DNA of 64,000 nucleotides, taken from NCBI RefSeq assembly GCF_940670685.1, contig NZ_OW711693.1:1736001-1800000 (forward strand), in the 5' to 3' direction. The notes below the pieces were generated by a model. That model searched no databases. It worked only from the letters and a program-made list of their open reading frames with translations, and was not told where the DNA came from. The DNA is from Anaeropeptidivorans aminofermentans (GTDB lineage Bacteria; Bacillota; Clostridia; Lachnospirales; UBA5962). The position numbers and the translations under genes were made by a program. Below, piece after piece: positions 7,918 through 15,224 of the stretch; position 1 is the stretch's first letter; each line of letters starts with the position of its first letter.

Positions 7918-8282
7918 ATATATTCCTCCTAAAAATATACTGCGTAAATTTTTATTAAAGCAAATCTTTTACGAAAACTCTTGCTATATTATAACAACTT
8001 GGTTACGGCTGATTCCTTGTGTTTACCGCATTCTTGACTTGCTATAATATATATTATGTACAAGAATACTTTTGGTGATTGTTACCGGTAAAATTTTGAA
8101 TTTTTTTAGAAAAGCCTTTAGAAATCTTATATCAGAGTCTGAGTAATTCATCGGCTTTAGTAAATGGAGGCCATATTTTATAACGATTCACTACTTATAT
8201 GAATATGTAGCATTTGATATAACAATTACTTAAAACAAAAAATTTAAGCTTGTTTTTATAAATATATGAGATATAATAAAAT
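7918..8282. other. AT-rich gap with a promoter-like inverted repeat
   Basis: No gene is seen. The notable structure is an inverted repeat ATTCTTG (8030-8036) and CAAGAAT (8061-8067) around TATAAT-like boxes at 8043-8057, which could be an operator or promoter of the cysteine-rich gene. This is weak evidence. Confidence 0.3.
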
Positions 8283-8715
8283 ATTGTTCTGCATAATTGC
8301 ATTAAAAGTAATATTTTAAGAAAAGGATGCTTTAGGGCAAATTTTATACAAAGCATAATATTTACCCCTATAAACATTTGTTTAATGAATCCTCTTTAGG
8401 ATTTAATTTTAAGAAAAAAAACATGATTGTTCCGTATAACAGGATTAAAAGAAATGTTTTAAGAAAAGAATAATTGCAAAAGAGAGTTTAATTTAAAATT
8501 AACATTTCTGTAGAGATTTGCAGAGTAATTTGCATCTCTATGATTATTTTAAATAAGAAATAAAAATATAATTGTTCTGGAAAGTTGTAGTAAAATCAAT
8601 GTTTTAAGGCTGGAATGATGATAAAGTTAACTTTATCATCATTCCAATATTTCCATAAACATTTATGAAACAAACTTACATCTCCAAGCTTTATTGAAAA
8701 GGAAAAATATAATAG
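8283..8715 (+). repeat. Three degenerate direct repeats of ~144 bp upstream of ssrA
   Basis: Units begin at 8283, 8426 and 8571 with ATTGTTCY, then a TTAAAA box and an AATRTTTTAAG box at matching offsets. A hairpin-forming block and AACATTT (offsets 90, 75 and 87) follow. Each unit has a different hairpin sequence: in unit 2 arms around 8512-8539, in unit 3 the perfect palindrome at 8611-8646. No convincing reading frame runs through them. Confidence 0.55.
8611..8646. repeat. Perfect 36-bp palindrome
   Basis: Two 18-base halves (8611-8628 and 8629-8646) are exact reverse complements with no spacer. It lies in the third ssrA-upstream repeat. It could be a terminator-like hairpin, although no T-run follows, or a protein-binding palindrome. 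Confidence 0.8.
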
Positions 8716-8745
8716 TTGAAAAAGCATTGAGGTTTAGTGTATAAT
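8716..8745 (+). promoter_or_regulatory. Promoter of ssrA (sigma-A type)
   Basis: TTGAAA at 8716-8721 and TATAAT at 8740-8745 with an 18-bp spacer. It ends 25 bp before the mature 5' end of tmRNA, as expected for a precursor trimmed by RNase P. Confidence 0.7.
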
Positions 8746-8769
8746 AATGCTCTAAGATTATCGTTATAC

Positions 8770-9115
8770 GGGGATGTACTGGTTTCGACGGGGATTTTGA
8801 AAGCAAGAATAGCCATCCGCAGAGGCAGCTGCGTAAAAATGCCAACCTTTAAAAATTAATCGACAACGATAATTTAGTTTTAGCCGCCGCGTAAGGTGGC
8901 TCGTCAGCCTTAGGTCTCCTGTTGCTTAAGGGTCTGGCGCCGACAGACAGGGAACTTTTTTATGTAAGCTTTGCCATAAAAAAAGAAACCATGAAGCTAC
9001 CGGATTGCGGATTTGTTAGTTTTGGCCGCATGAAGGGAAACCTATAAACTAACTGTGATGGGAGAAGTTTTTGCCGACAGGTTTTCGGACAGGGGTTCGA
9101 TTCCCCTCATCTCCA
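8770..9115 (+). ncRNA. ssrA: Transfer-messenger RNA (tmRNA)
   Basis: The 5' end GGGGATGTACTGGTTTCGAC and the 3' end GGTTCGATTCCCCTCATCTCC are the tRNA-like ends of tmRNA. GGGGATG pairs with CATCTCC to form the acceptor stem, and the TTCGATTCC T-loop is intact. CCA is not encoded (A at 9115, then TTT). The tag frame ends with the codons for DNLVLAAA at 8868-8891 and TAA at 8892-8894. Read back, the tag is likely IDNDNLVLAAA, starting at 8859; the resume codon is inferred. tmRNA frees ribosomes stalled on broken mRNAs together with SmpB, which is not in the window. Confidence 0.97.
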
Positions 9116-9167
9116 TTTGTTTTATCCGCGTCCATAAGGATAGATAAGTTTTATTGATGACAATTGG

Positions 9168-9240
9168 ATAAATTTATTAAATAGCCATCAAGATAAGTCC
9201 TGAATAAGGGCTTTTTTTGATGGCTATTTAATAAATTTAT
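9168..9240 (+). terminator. Long inverted repeat with internal hairpin, likely ssrA terminator
   Basis: Perfect 23-bp arms (9168-9190 and 9218-9240) enclose a smaller hairpin AAGTCCT/AGGGCTT followed by a T-run (9211-9217). The inner hairpin plus T-run is a good rho-independent terminator. The long outer arms are more than a terminator needs, and the structure may be a short transposon-like element. Confidence 0.6.
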
Positions 9241-9378
9241 TTGCACTCTTAATTATTAGATGAACTATTAAAAACCAAATCAACTAATTGGTATGTAATT
9301 AAAAAAAGCTTAATATTGAATCTGCATATAGTATAATAACATTAATGATTTACTATATACTGCATATTGGAAGGGGGT

Positions 9379-9459
9379 ATGGCTATAGAAAAAATTATGT
9401 GTGAAAAAGACAATGTGCAATTTTATAATGATAAAGCTAATATTAATACCTTAGCATAA
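9379..9459 (+). CDS. Possible 26-aa peptide or truncated gene start
   Basis: ATG 9379 follows the strong ribosome site GGAAGGGGGT and reads 26 codons to TAA, beginning MAIEKIMCEKDNVQF. It stands just before a stretch of broken coding DNA (9529-9938). I think it more likely to be the N-terminus of a decayed gene than a real peptide. Confidence 0.25.
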   Translation: MAIEKIMCEKDNVQFYNDKANINTLA

Positions 9460-9528
9460 GGAACTATATTATTTATGTTTGAGTATTGTAATAAATAAAA
9501 ATGGCTATGATTCATAAGGAGGAGAGAC

Positions 9529-9938
9529 AGTGTATTCTGTATTCTGCCTTCAATAAATACGTTTTTAATTGTAAAGGAAATATGTGAGCATTTCGGTTTT
9601 AAAGGAATTGATTCAACAGGAATACCGGCTACATTTACTGATTACTATAGTAATACACACAATATATATGGGAGCGTGTTGGGTAGGTAAAAGTCAATTA
9701 GTGTAAATGTTCGTGCTATGCAACTGAATGGCGGCAGTTGGGAAATCGTTCTTAATTTAGTGTAGAATAACAGTTGTTCGAGAACGGTGTAGTTATATTG
9801 AAGTTTGGCAGGCATGAAATAAATATCAATGGGGATAATCTTATATTTGATAATGGTGCTTGTTTTCAGATTATTACCCGAGAAGCTGGAAATGGATGGA
9901 ATTTATCTTTTTCCATAATATCAAAAATATGTTTAAAA
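9529..9938 (+). pseudogene. Decayed coding remnants, function unknown
   Basis: Several protein-like pieces lie in different frames. Bases 9529-9690 read through ...IVKEICEHFGFKGIDSTG to a stop. A short in-frame piece near 9693-9768 reads SISVNVRAMQLNGGSWEIVL. From about 9780 the frame reads ILKFGRHEININGDNLIFDN. Each has normal residue composition but is broken by stops or shifts. A ribosome site (AAGGAGGAGAG, 9517-9527) precedes a 7-bp tandem duplication (TGTATTC twice) that may mark one lesion. I do not recognise the family. The remaining parts of 9241-9528 hold nothing else clear. Confidence 0.4.
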
Positions 9939-9972
9939 GCAGAAAATGGAATGATTTCATTCCATTTTCTGC
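9939..9972 (-). terminator. Terminator of the catalase gene
   Basis: Perfect 16-bp arms (9939-9954 and 9957-9972) with a 2-base spacer. On the minus strand it is followed by TTTTAAAC, and it starts 26 bp after the catalase stop. Confidence 0.8.
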
Positions 9973-9997
9973 GGAAAATATTGATACTGAAGAATTT

Positions 9998-11503
9998 CTA
10001 CCTACCTGCAGTACCGGCATACAAAAGCATTTGATTTTTGACCATCTTTGCAAGTGCAGGCGAAACTTGCTCTAAATGCCACAAGACTGTGTGCTGTGTA
10101 TCAGATTGGGCGTCAACAAGTCCTGATGCAATGTTATTTGCAAGGTTCTTTTTTTCTGCGACAGAAAAAGATTCATACTTTTGCGTTGCTTGTGTAAAAT
10201 CGTCAGGATTCGGGATTTCAGAACGCATAATTTCACCGGCCACATATCTGCCGTTGCCGCTGGATACCATACATGCAGGGGACCAGTTTAGCTGTTTATT
10301 AGCGGGGATATTGCGAAAATCAGGACCCAGTCTGTGACGTTGTGCATCTGAATAAATAAAGGTACGTCCCTGCAGCACCTTATCATCTGAAAATTCAAGA
10401 CCGGGTAGTAAATTCGCCGGATTAAAGGCCAATTTTTCTACCTGCTCGGCATAATTTTCCGGATTGCGATTTAAAACCATCCTCCCGACGGGTAAAAGAG
10501 GATATTGTGCTTCATCCCATACCTTAGTATCATCCAAGGGATCAAAAGGAAGCTGCTCTGCATCTTCGGGTTTCATCAGCTGTACACGCAGCTCGTATTC
10601 CACAGCCTTTCCTTTAGCTATACTGTCAAACAGGTCACGCCCGGCGATATCAGGATCTCGGCATGCCAGCCATTGAGCCTCTTGTTGATTAATGTATTCT
10701 ACCCCTGCCAGGGGGAACCAGTGGTATTTCACATAGTGGCGAATACCCTGTGCATTTTGCCATACATAGGTACTTACGCTATACCCTTTGATATGGCGAA
10801 GACTTTTTACCGTTCCCATATCTGAGAAAAACCATATGAGCATATTTGTTGCCTCAGGATACTCGGCGAACAAACTCCAAAGCCTCTCTGGGTCTGAAAG
10901 ATTATTCACTGGTGAAGGCGAAAGATGGCTGATTATATCCGGTACGCGAATGGCATCCCGCACAAAAAAGACAGGAAGATGATTACAAAGCAAATCAAAA
11001 ATTCCTTCGTTGGTATAGAATCTGGTGCTGAATCCCCGTACATTTCTGGAAGTGTCTGGCGTCCCCTGATTACTTGCAGCAAGAGAGAAGCGCACTGCTA
11101 CTGGTACCTGTCGATCAGGCGTTTGCAAAAATTCCGCTTTGGTATATTCTTTCATTGAATGTGTGAGGTAAAAATATCCGAAAGCACCATATCCTTTTGT
11201 ATGGATACGTCTTGGTAGCGTGGTGGAGAATACGAAGGTTTCTAAGGTTTCATGCAGTTCAGTATCTTGTATAAGTACAGGACCTCGTACCCCCACAGTC
11301 TGGGAATGAGATTTATCTGAATCCTTTGTTTTTGAGAGTGTTACTTTTGAGTCGGTGGATAGGGAAGTCATCGCTTTACTGTTCTTATAAGCATCTGAAA
11401 AAGGTGCTAGAGGCTGATTGCGATTCATCTGTTCATTTAGCCTGCCTGCCATACCTCGGGTATTTTCTTTTTCTGCTTGAACCCGTCTGTTATTGTTTTG
11501 CAT
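9998..11503 (-). CDS. kat: Heme catalase
   Basis: A 501-residue monofunctional heme catalase that breaks hydrogen peroxide into water and oxygen. The distal histidine is His101 in RRIHTKGYGAFG, and the proximal heme tyrosine is Tyr384 in FIYSDAQRHRLGP. The stretch RMVLNRNPENY (341-351) is also diagnostic. The position of the distal asparagine, normally GNNTPVFF, reads CNHLPVFF with His175, unusual among the catalases I know best. The N-terminus carries about 45 polar residues before the core, with no signal peptide. The start follows GGGGGGATTTAA. It is a single gene with its own terminator at 9939-9972. The exact clade (KatA, KatX or other) is undecided. Confidence 0.93.
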   Translation of the reverse strand: MQNNNRRVQAEKENTRGMAGRLNEQMNRNQPLAPFSDAYKNSKAMTSLSTDSKVTLSKTKDSDKSHSQTVGVRGPVLIQDTELHETLETFVFSTTLPRRIHTKGYGAFGYFYLTHSMKEYTKAEFLQTPDRQVPVAVRFSLAASNQGTPDTSRNVRGFSTRFYTNEGIFDLLCNHLPVFFVRDAIRVPDIISHLSPSPVNNLSDPERLWSLFAEYPEATNMLIWFFSDMGTVKSLRHIKGYSVSTYVWQNAQGIRHYVKYHWFPLAGVEYINQQEAQWLACRDPDIAGRDLFDSIAKGKAVEYELRVQLMKPEDAEQLPFDPLDDTKVWDEAQYPLLPVGRMVLNRNPENYAEQVEKLAFNPANLLPGLEFSDDKVLQGRTFIYSDAQRHRLGPDFRNIPANKQLNWSPACMVSSGNGRYVAGEIMRSEIPNPDDFTQATQKYESFSVAEKKNLANNIASGLVDAQSDTQHTVLWHLEQVSPALAKMVKNQMLLYAGTAGR

Positions 11504-11750
11504 TTAAATCCCCCCAATCGTGTCAGAATCACGCGATAATATAATACCAGTGTATTCATCATATATAAAATAGTACCATTGTATCCATGGGTTTTGATTA
11601 TCCATAAACCAGCATAAGCGAAATATTAGTATAGAGATTCTTTCACTATTGTATATCAATTTGATTGAAGGAGGGGAGTGCTGGAATATGAATTTAGATA
11701 GTAATTTTTGCAGAAAAAATAAGAAGGGCAAAGATAATTGATTCTTAAAA

Positions 11751-11778
11751 ATAAAACAGACGGGGTTTATGCCCCGTC
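11751..11778 (-). terminator. Terminator of the 44-aa gene
   Basis: Arms GACGGGG (11759-11765) and CCCCGTC (11772-11778). On the minus strand a T-rich run follows (complement of AAAATAAAACA). Confidence 0.75.
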
Positions 11779-11782
11779 CTGC

Positions 11783-11917
11783 TTACTGTTTTAAATTTTT
11801 AGATTTAGATTTTAATTCAGAGTTGCGGCCTTCATTAGCAAATGAATCGTTTGCGAGCTGAGATTCTAATTTTTCTATTTCTTTATCTTTATTATCAGGC
11901 TTATTGTTTTTAGGCAT
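11783..11917 (-). CDS. Small charged protein (44 aa), unknown function
   Basis: ATG at 11917 follows AAGGAGGAACATAA, a near-perfect ribosome site, and the frame of 44 codons ends 4 bp before a strong terminator. The protein begins MPKNNKPDNKDKEIEKLESQ and is rich in Lys, Asn, Glu and Ser, without hydrophobic segments; the middle could form a short helix. Composition resembles small spore or stress proteins, but I see no alpha/beta SASP motif. It lies between the catalase and the heat-shock gene, pointing towards the catalase. The start, stop and terminator arrangement make it a credible gene. Confidence 0.6.
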   Translation of the reverse strand: MPKNNKPDNKDKEIEKLESQLANDSFANEGRNSELKSKSKNLKQ

Positions 11918-12204
11918 TTATGTTCCTCCTTATGATTTTAATCTTAGTATATACATAAAAGCAGGCATTATACTTAACTCGCAAAGGACAGCAGAAAAGA
12001 AAACACAAATAAAGAGAACTAGAGATGACTGCAAGAAAATGCCGGCAGTAAAATTTACATTAAGAAAGCAAATATAGGGCAAGGCATTAAAACCTCTTTA
12101 AGATTTGTAGTGGACATGCCTGGAGATAGCCTTTTAACTGTTTTTTATTTGTAGAAGAAGAAAAACAGCTTATTTAATTTTTTGTAAAAAAACTGTGAAC
12201 TCTA

Positions 12205-12233
12205 TTTACAGTGCGAAAATTATATGGTATAAA
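12205..12233 (+). promoter_or_regulatory. Sigma-A promoter of hsp20
   Basis: TTTACA at 12205-12210 and TATAAA at 12228-12233 separated by exactly 17 bp, just before the CIRCE element. Confidence 0.75.
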
Positions 12234-12240
12234 ATAATTA

Positions 12241-12267
12241 TCAGCACTCATTATTAGTGAGTGCTAA
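12241..12267 (+). promoter_or_regulatory. CIRCE operator (HrcA binding site)
   Basis: TCAGCACTC, nine bases, then GAGTGCTAA: the classical inverted repeat with a 9-bp spacer bound by the heat-shock repressor HrcA. Only one base of the left arm differs from TTAGCACTC. It sits at the transcription start of hsp20. Confidence 0.92.
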
Positions 12268-12293
12268 AAAATATAATTAAAGGAGTTGTTATT

Positions 12294-12737
12294 ATGGCAG
12301 GACTTATTCCATTCAACAAAAGAAGAAATGCGCTTAGCGCAGGCTTTGATGATTTCTATAATGCCCTTGACGACTTTTTTAGTGATAATTGGTTTTCAAA
12401 CAGAAGTCTTATGAGGGATACTTTTAAAATTGATGTCAAGGAAACAGAGCAGGATTACATTATAGAAGCAGAAGTGCCGGGTGCAAGAAAAGAACAAATT
12501 GATTTAAGTCTTAACGAAGGATATTTGACGATATCTATTAAGAAAGAGGAAATCAACAACGAGGAAAACCAAAACTATATTCATAGAGAAAGACGTTTAA
12601 GCTCTATGAGCAGAAGCATCCGCTTAGCGGATGCAAAGCCAGACGGTGTTAAAGCTAAACTGGAAAACGGCTTATTGATGATTAAGGTTGAAAAAGAAGC
12701 AAAACCTAATAACGCTTATAAGATTGACATAGAATAA
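12294..12737 (+). CDS. Hsp20/alpha-crystallin small heat-shock protein
   Basis: A 147-residue small heat-shock chaperone that holds unfolding proteins for refolding by DnaK or GroEL systems. The alpha-crystallin domain covers about residues 40-145, with VPGARKEQIDLSL and the conserved LENGLLMIKV near the end. ATG 12294 follows AAAGGAG; the apparent earlier GTG at 12261 lies inside the operator and is not a start. A promoter and CIRCE element stand immediately upstream, so HrcA repression is expected. CIRCE more often controls groESL and hrcA-dnaK than a stand-alone hsp20. A terminator follows at 12747. Confidence 0.95.
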   Translation: MAGLIPFNKRRNALSAGFDDFYNALDDFFSDNWFSNRSLMRDTFKIDVKETEQDYIIEAEVPGARKEQIDLSLNEGYLTISIKKEEINNEENQNYIHRERRLSSMSRSIRLADAKPDGVKAKLENGLLMIKVEKEAKPNNAYKIDIE

Positions 12738-12746
12738 TAAAATTAA

Positions 12747-12774
12747 AACCGATGCCATGGAGCATCGGTTTTTA
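12747..12774 (+). terminator. Terminator of hsp20
   Basis: Arms AACCGATGC (12747-12755) and GCATCGGTT (12762-12770) followed by TTTT. Confidence 0.85.
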
Positions 12775-12792
12775 ATTGTATCTCATACAATA

Positions 12793-13370
12793 AACCACCT
12801 GCTATGCAGGTGGAGGGAAAATGCTTTAGCTTCAAGAAAAATACCCCCTGTGATAAAATAAAGTGGGTTTGCCAACCACAATTATTAGATCATAGGAGGT
12901 GTGTCCGATGGACAAAAATAGTTTATCACATACAACCTGGGAATGTAAATATCATCTGGTATTTGCTCCAAAGTATCGAAGACAAATAATTTATGGAAGA
13001 TTAAAGGCGGATATAGGAAAGATACTTAGAGAATTATGTGAAAGAAAAGGTATAGAAATAATAGAAGCAGAATGTTGTAGTGACCATATACACATGTTAG
13101 TCAGAATACCACCTAAATATAGTGTATCAGAGATAATGGGATATTTGAAAGGAAAGAGTTCTTTAATAATATTCGATAGACATGCAAATTTAAAATATAA
13201 ATATGGGAATAGACATTTCTGGTGTAGAGGATATTATGTTGATACAGTAGGTAAAAATGCGAAAAAAATAGAAGAATACATTAGAAATCAAATACAAGAA
13301 GATAAAGTAGCAGATCAAATTTCATTGTTAGAATATATTGACCCGTTTACGGGGGAGCCAGTGAAAGGAA
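12793..13370 (+). mobile_element. IS200-type insertion sequence, copy 2 (right end lost)
   Basis: The left subterminal hairpin is ACCACCTGC/GCAGGTGG at 12794-12811. The transposase gene runs into the right end of copy 3 (from about 13368), which lies in opposite orientation, so the native right end appears truncated or overwritten. Confidence 0.6.
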
Positions 13371-13387
13371 ATCATGACCACCCTTAA
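12908..13387 (+). CDS. tnpA: IS200/IS605 family transposase TnpA, altered C-terminus
   Basis: A 159-residue Y1 HUH transposase with DHIHML and the tyrosine in IEEYIRNQ, so the catalytic parts are intact. It is clearly more diverged from copies 1 and 3 than they are from each other. Start ATG 12908 follows AGGAGGT. The usual end DPF(K/R)G-stop is read through here as DPFTGEPVKGNHDHP. The last codons come from the right terminus of the neighbouring inverted element, showing that copy 3 arrived later or that the ends recombined. It may still code for active enzyme but has probably lost its own right end. Confidence 0.88.
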   Translation: MDKNSLSHTTWECKYHLVFAPKYRRQIIYGRLKADIGKILRELCERKGIEIIEAECCSDHIHMLVRIPPKYSVSEIMGYLKGKSSLIIFDRHANLKYKYGNRHFWCRGYYVDTVGKNAKKIEEYIRNQIQEDKVADQISLLEYIDPFTGEPVKGNHDHP

Positions 13388-14125
13388 AAGGGTGGTTTGA
13401 GCTAGGCCTGTAAGGCCTTGTTACCGGCCAGCATCTCAAGATGCTGGCTTTCACTTAAGTTCAAGCCCCTATGCCCTTGCCTCTTTTGCTTAGCCCTTAA
13501 GGGCTATTTGTATTACCAGCTAACCCCTAAAGGGGTCTTCATATTCTTTGACACTCAGCTTATCTAGAGCAATGTCATGTTGCTCTTGTTCTCTGATGTA
13601 TTTCTGGATGGTAGCTTCGTTCAGTCCTACCGTACTGACATAATAGCCAACTGACCAAAAATGCCGATTCCCAAACTTGTACTTCAAATTTGCATGTCGA
13701 TCGAAAATCATCAGGGCACTTTTCCCTTTTAGATATCCCATAAAACTTGAAATGCTGATCTTTGGTGGAATGCTCACTAACATATGCACATGATCTGGCA
13801 TCAGGTGACCTTCGATCAGTTCTACGCCTTTGTAGCCGCATAACTCTCGAAGAATTTTCCCAATCGACTCTCGATATTGATTGAAGATGATTTTACGTCT
13901 ATACTTTGGAGTGAACACAATGTGATATTTGCACATCCACTTTGTGTGGGACAAACTATTATGTTGGTTTGCCATTGAAACACCTTTCCTTTCTGCATAG
14001 TGGCTTGAACACTCACTATTCTATTGGAAAGGTGTTTCTTGTGGTAGAACCTTTTGGTCCTCTACCCGCATAGCGGGTAGTTTTTTGTTTCGCACGCTAT
14101 GCGAGCTCAACTGGCTTAAGCCATA
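13368..14125 (-). mobile_element. IS200-type insertion sequence, copy 3
   Basis: Reads on the minus strand. The left subterminal hairpins lie at 14065-14105 (CTACCCGC/GCGGGTAG and CGCACGC/GCGAG). The right-end hairpins are at 13374-13395 (ACCACCC/GGGTGGT) and 13428-13450. The right end matches copy 1 in order and spacing. It abuts copy 2 tail to tail. Tips are approximate. Confidence 0.7.
13520..13975 (-). CDS. tnpA: IS200/IS605 family transposase TnpA (Y1 HUH)
   Basis: A 151-residue intact transposase, closely similar to the copy at 6349-6804 and starting with the same MANQHNSLSHTKWMCKYH-type N-terminus. The HUH motif DHVHML (His62, His64) and the tyrosine in IQKYIREQ (Tyr126) are present. 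The ribosome site is GAAAGGTGTTTCA before the ATG. No tnpB accompanies it. Two near-identical intact copies within 8 kb suggest recent activity of this element in the genome. Confidence 0.95.
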   Translation of the reverse strand: MANQHNSLSHTKWMCKYHIVFTPKYRRKIIFNQYRESIGKILRELCGYKGVELIEGHLMPDHVHMLVSIPPKISISSFMGYLKGKSALMIFDRHANLKYKFGNRHFWSVGYYVSTVGLNEATIQKYIREQEQHDIALDKLSVKEYEDPFRG

Positions 14126-14560
14126 AAATAAAAAATAAACCGCTTTAGCGGTTATTGGGAAGTAAATGCGGTTGGCAAACCGCTTCGATGCGTCCTCAGA
14201 CGCATGCCAGTAAGAGCCCCTTATAGGGCAGAGCAAACTACCGGCTAAGCCGGTAGTTATGATTTGTCTCTTTAGAGCAAAAAAACACTGGTTTTGTTAG
14301 TGGAATAAAACGCTTCTAGCGCAAAGCGAATGATAAATAAATTATTAAATCAAAGCTTTAATTTAAGAGAACTTACCGCTTTAGCAGTTGTAGGGCAAGT
14401 AATGAGACTGCAAAATATTCAATGTGCCTTGAGAGGCCGCCAGTAATAAGTCCTTCTAGGGGCTAGTCAAAACCATGCATTTAACGGGTGGGTTTAAGCC
14501 AGTTGAGAATGCAGAGCATTCGAAACATAAAACAACTCGCTATGAGGGTGGGGAATTTGC
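14126..14560. repeat. Array of decayed IS200 ends
   Basis: At 14190-14265 the sequence repeats the right end of copy 1 (GCCAGTAAGAGCCCCTTATA, then a CTACCGGC/GCCGGTAG hairpin). At 14450-14500 a more worn right end appears (GCCAGTAATAAGTCC ... ACGGGTGGG). This runs directly into a left-end copy at 14505-14555 (AGCCAGTTGAGAATGC ... CGCTATGAGGGTGG). There is no transposase between these ends, so they are solo ends or gutted elements. CCGCTTTAGCGG occurs at about 14139, with a related form near 14380. Confidence 0.6.
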
Positions 14561-14683
14561 CAGAAAATACGCATTGTCTTTTAAGTATACTATTACCAGC
14601 GGCTATTATATATAAGCTGTTCGCATGCGGTATTAAAACTAAAGGGTGAAGGCGCTGGGATTAATGCTTAGAGAACTATGTGC

Positions 14684-14842
14684 TTATATTATTAATTTTA
14701 GATAAAAATATTTATCTTCTTCCAATATGATTTTTCTTGCCTTTGGAATATTCTTTAGGGTCGGAAGCTCTTTTAAAAGCTGTGATTTTGTATTTACTGT
14801 TACCTGATAAAACGTGGATATTGTATTTGCAAAAAAATTATC
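14684..14842 (-). pseudogene. C-terminal fragment of a lost gene
   Basis: An open frame of about 50 codons without a start reads ...STFYQVTVNTKSQLLKELP and ends DKYFYLKLII then TAA. The composition is protein-like and there is no upstream part: a stop lies just before it at 14843-14845. The family is not recognised. It lies between the IS200 remnants and the corrinoid operon, so the rest was probably removed by element activity. Confidence 0.35.
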
Positions 14843-14869
14843 TTATAAAATTTAAACAAACATTAATCC

Positions 14870-15205
14870 CTAATGGGTGCCTTGTATGATTTTTACTCCG
14901 GATTTTTCAAGGCGTTCACTTATTTTCTTTATGACCTCGCATTCCTTGCCCTTGGGAAAGGTACAAACCCCTTTATGAACAGCGTCAAGATTCATGCTGA
15001 TGATTCTGTCTAGCTTTTTATTAAAAGTTTCATCGTTTTCATAATCACAATCGCATCCGTTGCAGTGGAAAAATGCACAGAGCTCTACATCTTCATTTTT
15101 ATATATTTCAAAAGTTTTATCTCTGTTGTTAAAAGCTCTAAAGCAGCCGCCGCTGCTGCAAACAGCTGTGGAATTTAAGCATGTGAGCATCGCTATTCTT
15201 TTCAT
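14870..15205 (-). CDS. CGGC-domain protein, putative metal-binding
   Basis: A 111-residue protein with the CGGC-domain signature near the N-terminus (SSGGCFRAFNNRDKTF, residues ~17-32). Further cysteines occur in LCAFFHCNGCDCDYEND and KGVCTFPKGKEC, giving nine or ten cysteines in all. The domain is thought to bind metal or a cofactor; no reaction is established. It begins 19 bp after the ATPase gene of a riboswitch-controlled corrinoid transporter, so it is very likely co-transcribed as the last gene of that operon. That placement suggests a role in cobalt or corrinoid handling, which is inference. Confidence 0.75.
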   Translation of the reverse strand: MKRIAMLTCLNSTAVCSSGGCFRAFNNRDKTFEIYKNEDVELCAFFHCNGCDCDYENDETFNKKLDRIISMNLDAVHKGVCTFPKGKECEVIKKISERLEKSGVKIIQGTH

Positions 15206-15224
15206 TATGTTTCCCCCTTACAGT

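Noticed and set aside
8195-8377. 60-codon frame on the minus strand
   Set aside because: It lies within the AT-rich repeat zone before ssrA, has no ribosome site and a low-complexity product.
8283-8715. CRISPR-like array
   Set aside because: The units are long, diverged and lack identical short repeats; no cas genes are in the window.
11504-11731. 75-codon minus-strand frame before the catalase gene
   Set aside because: It ends at the catalase ribosome site, has no site of its own and contains the likely catalase promoter.
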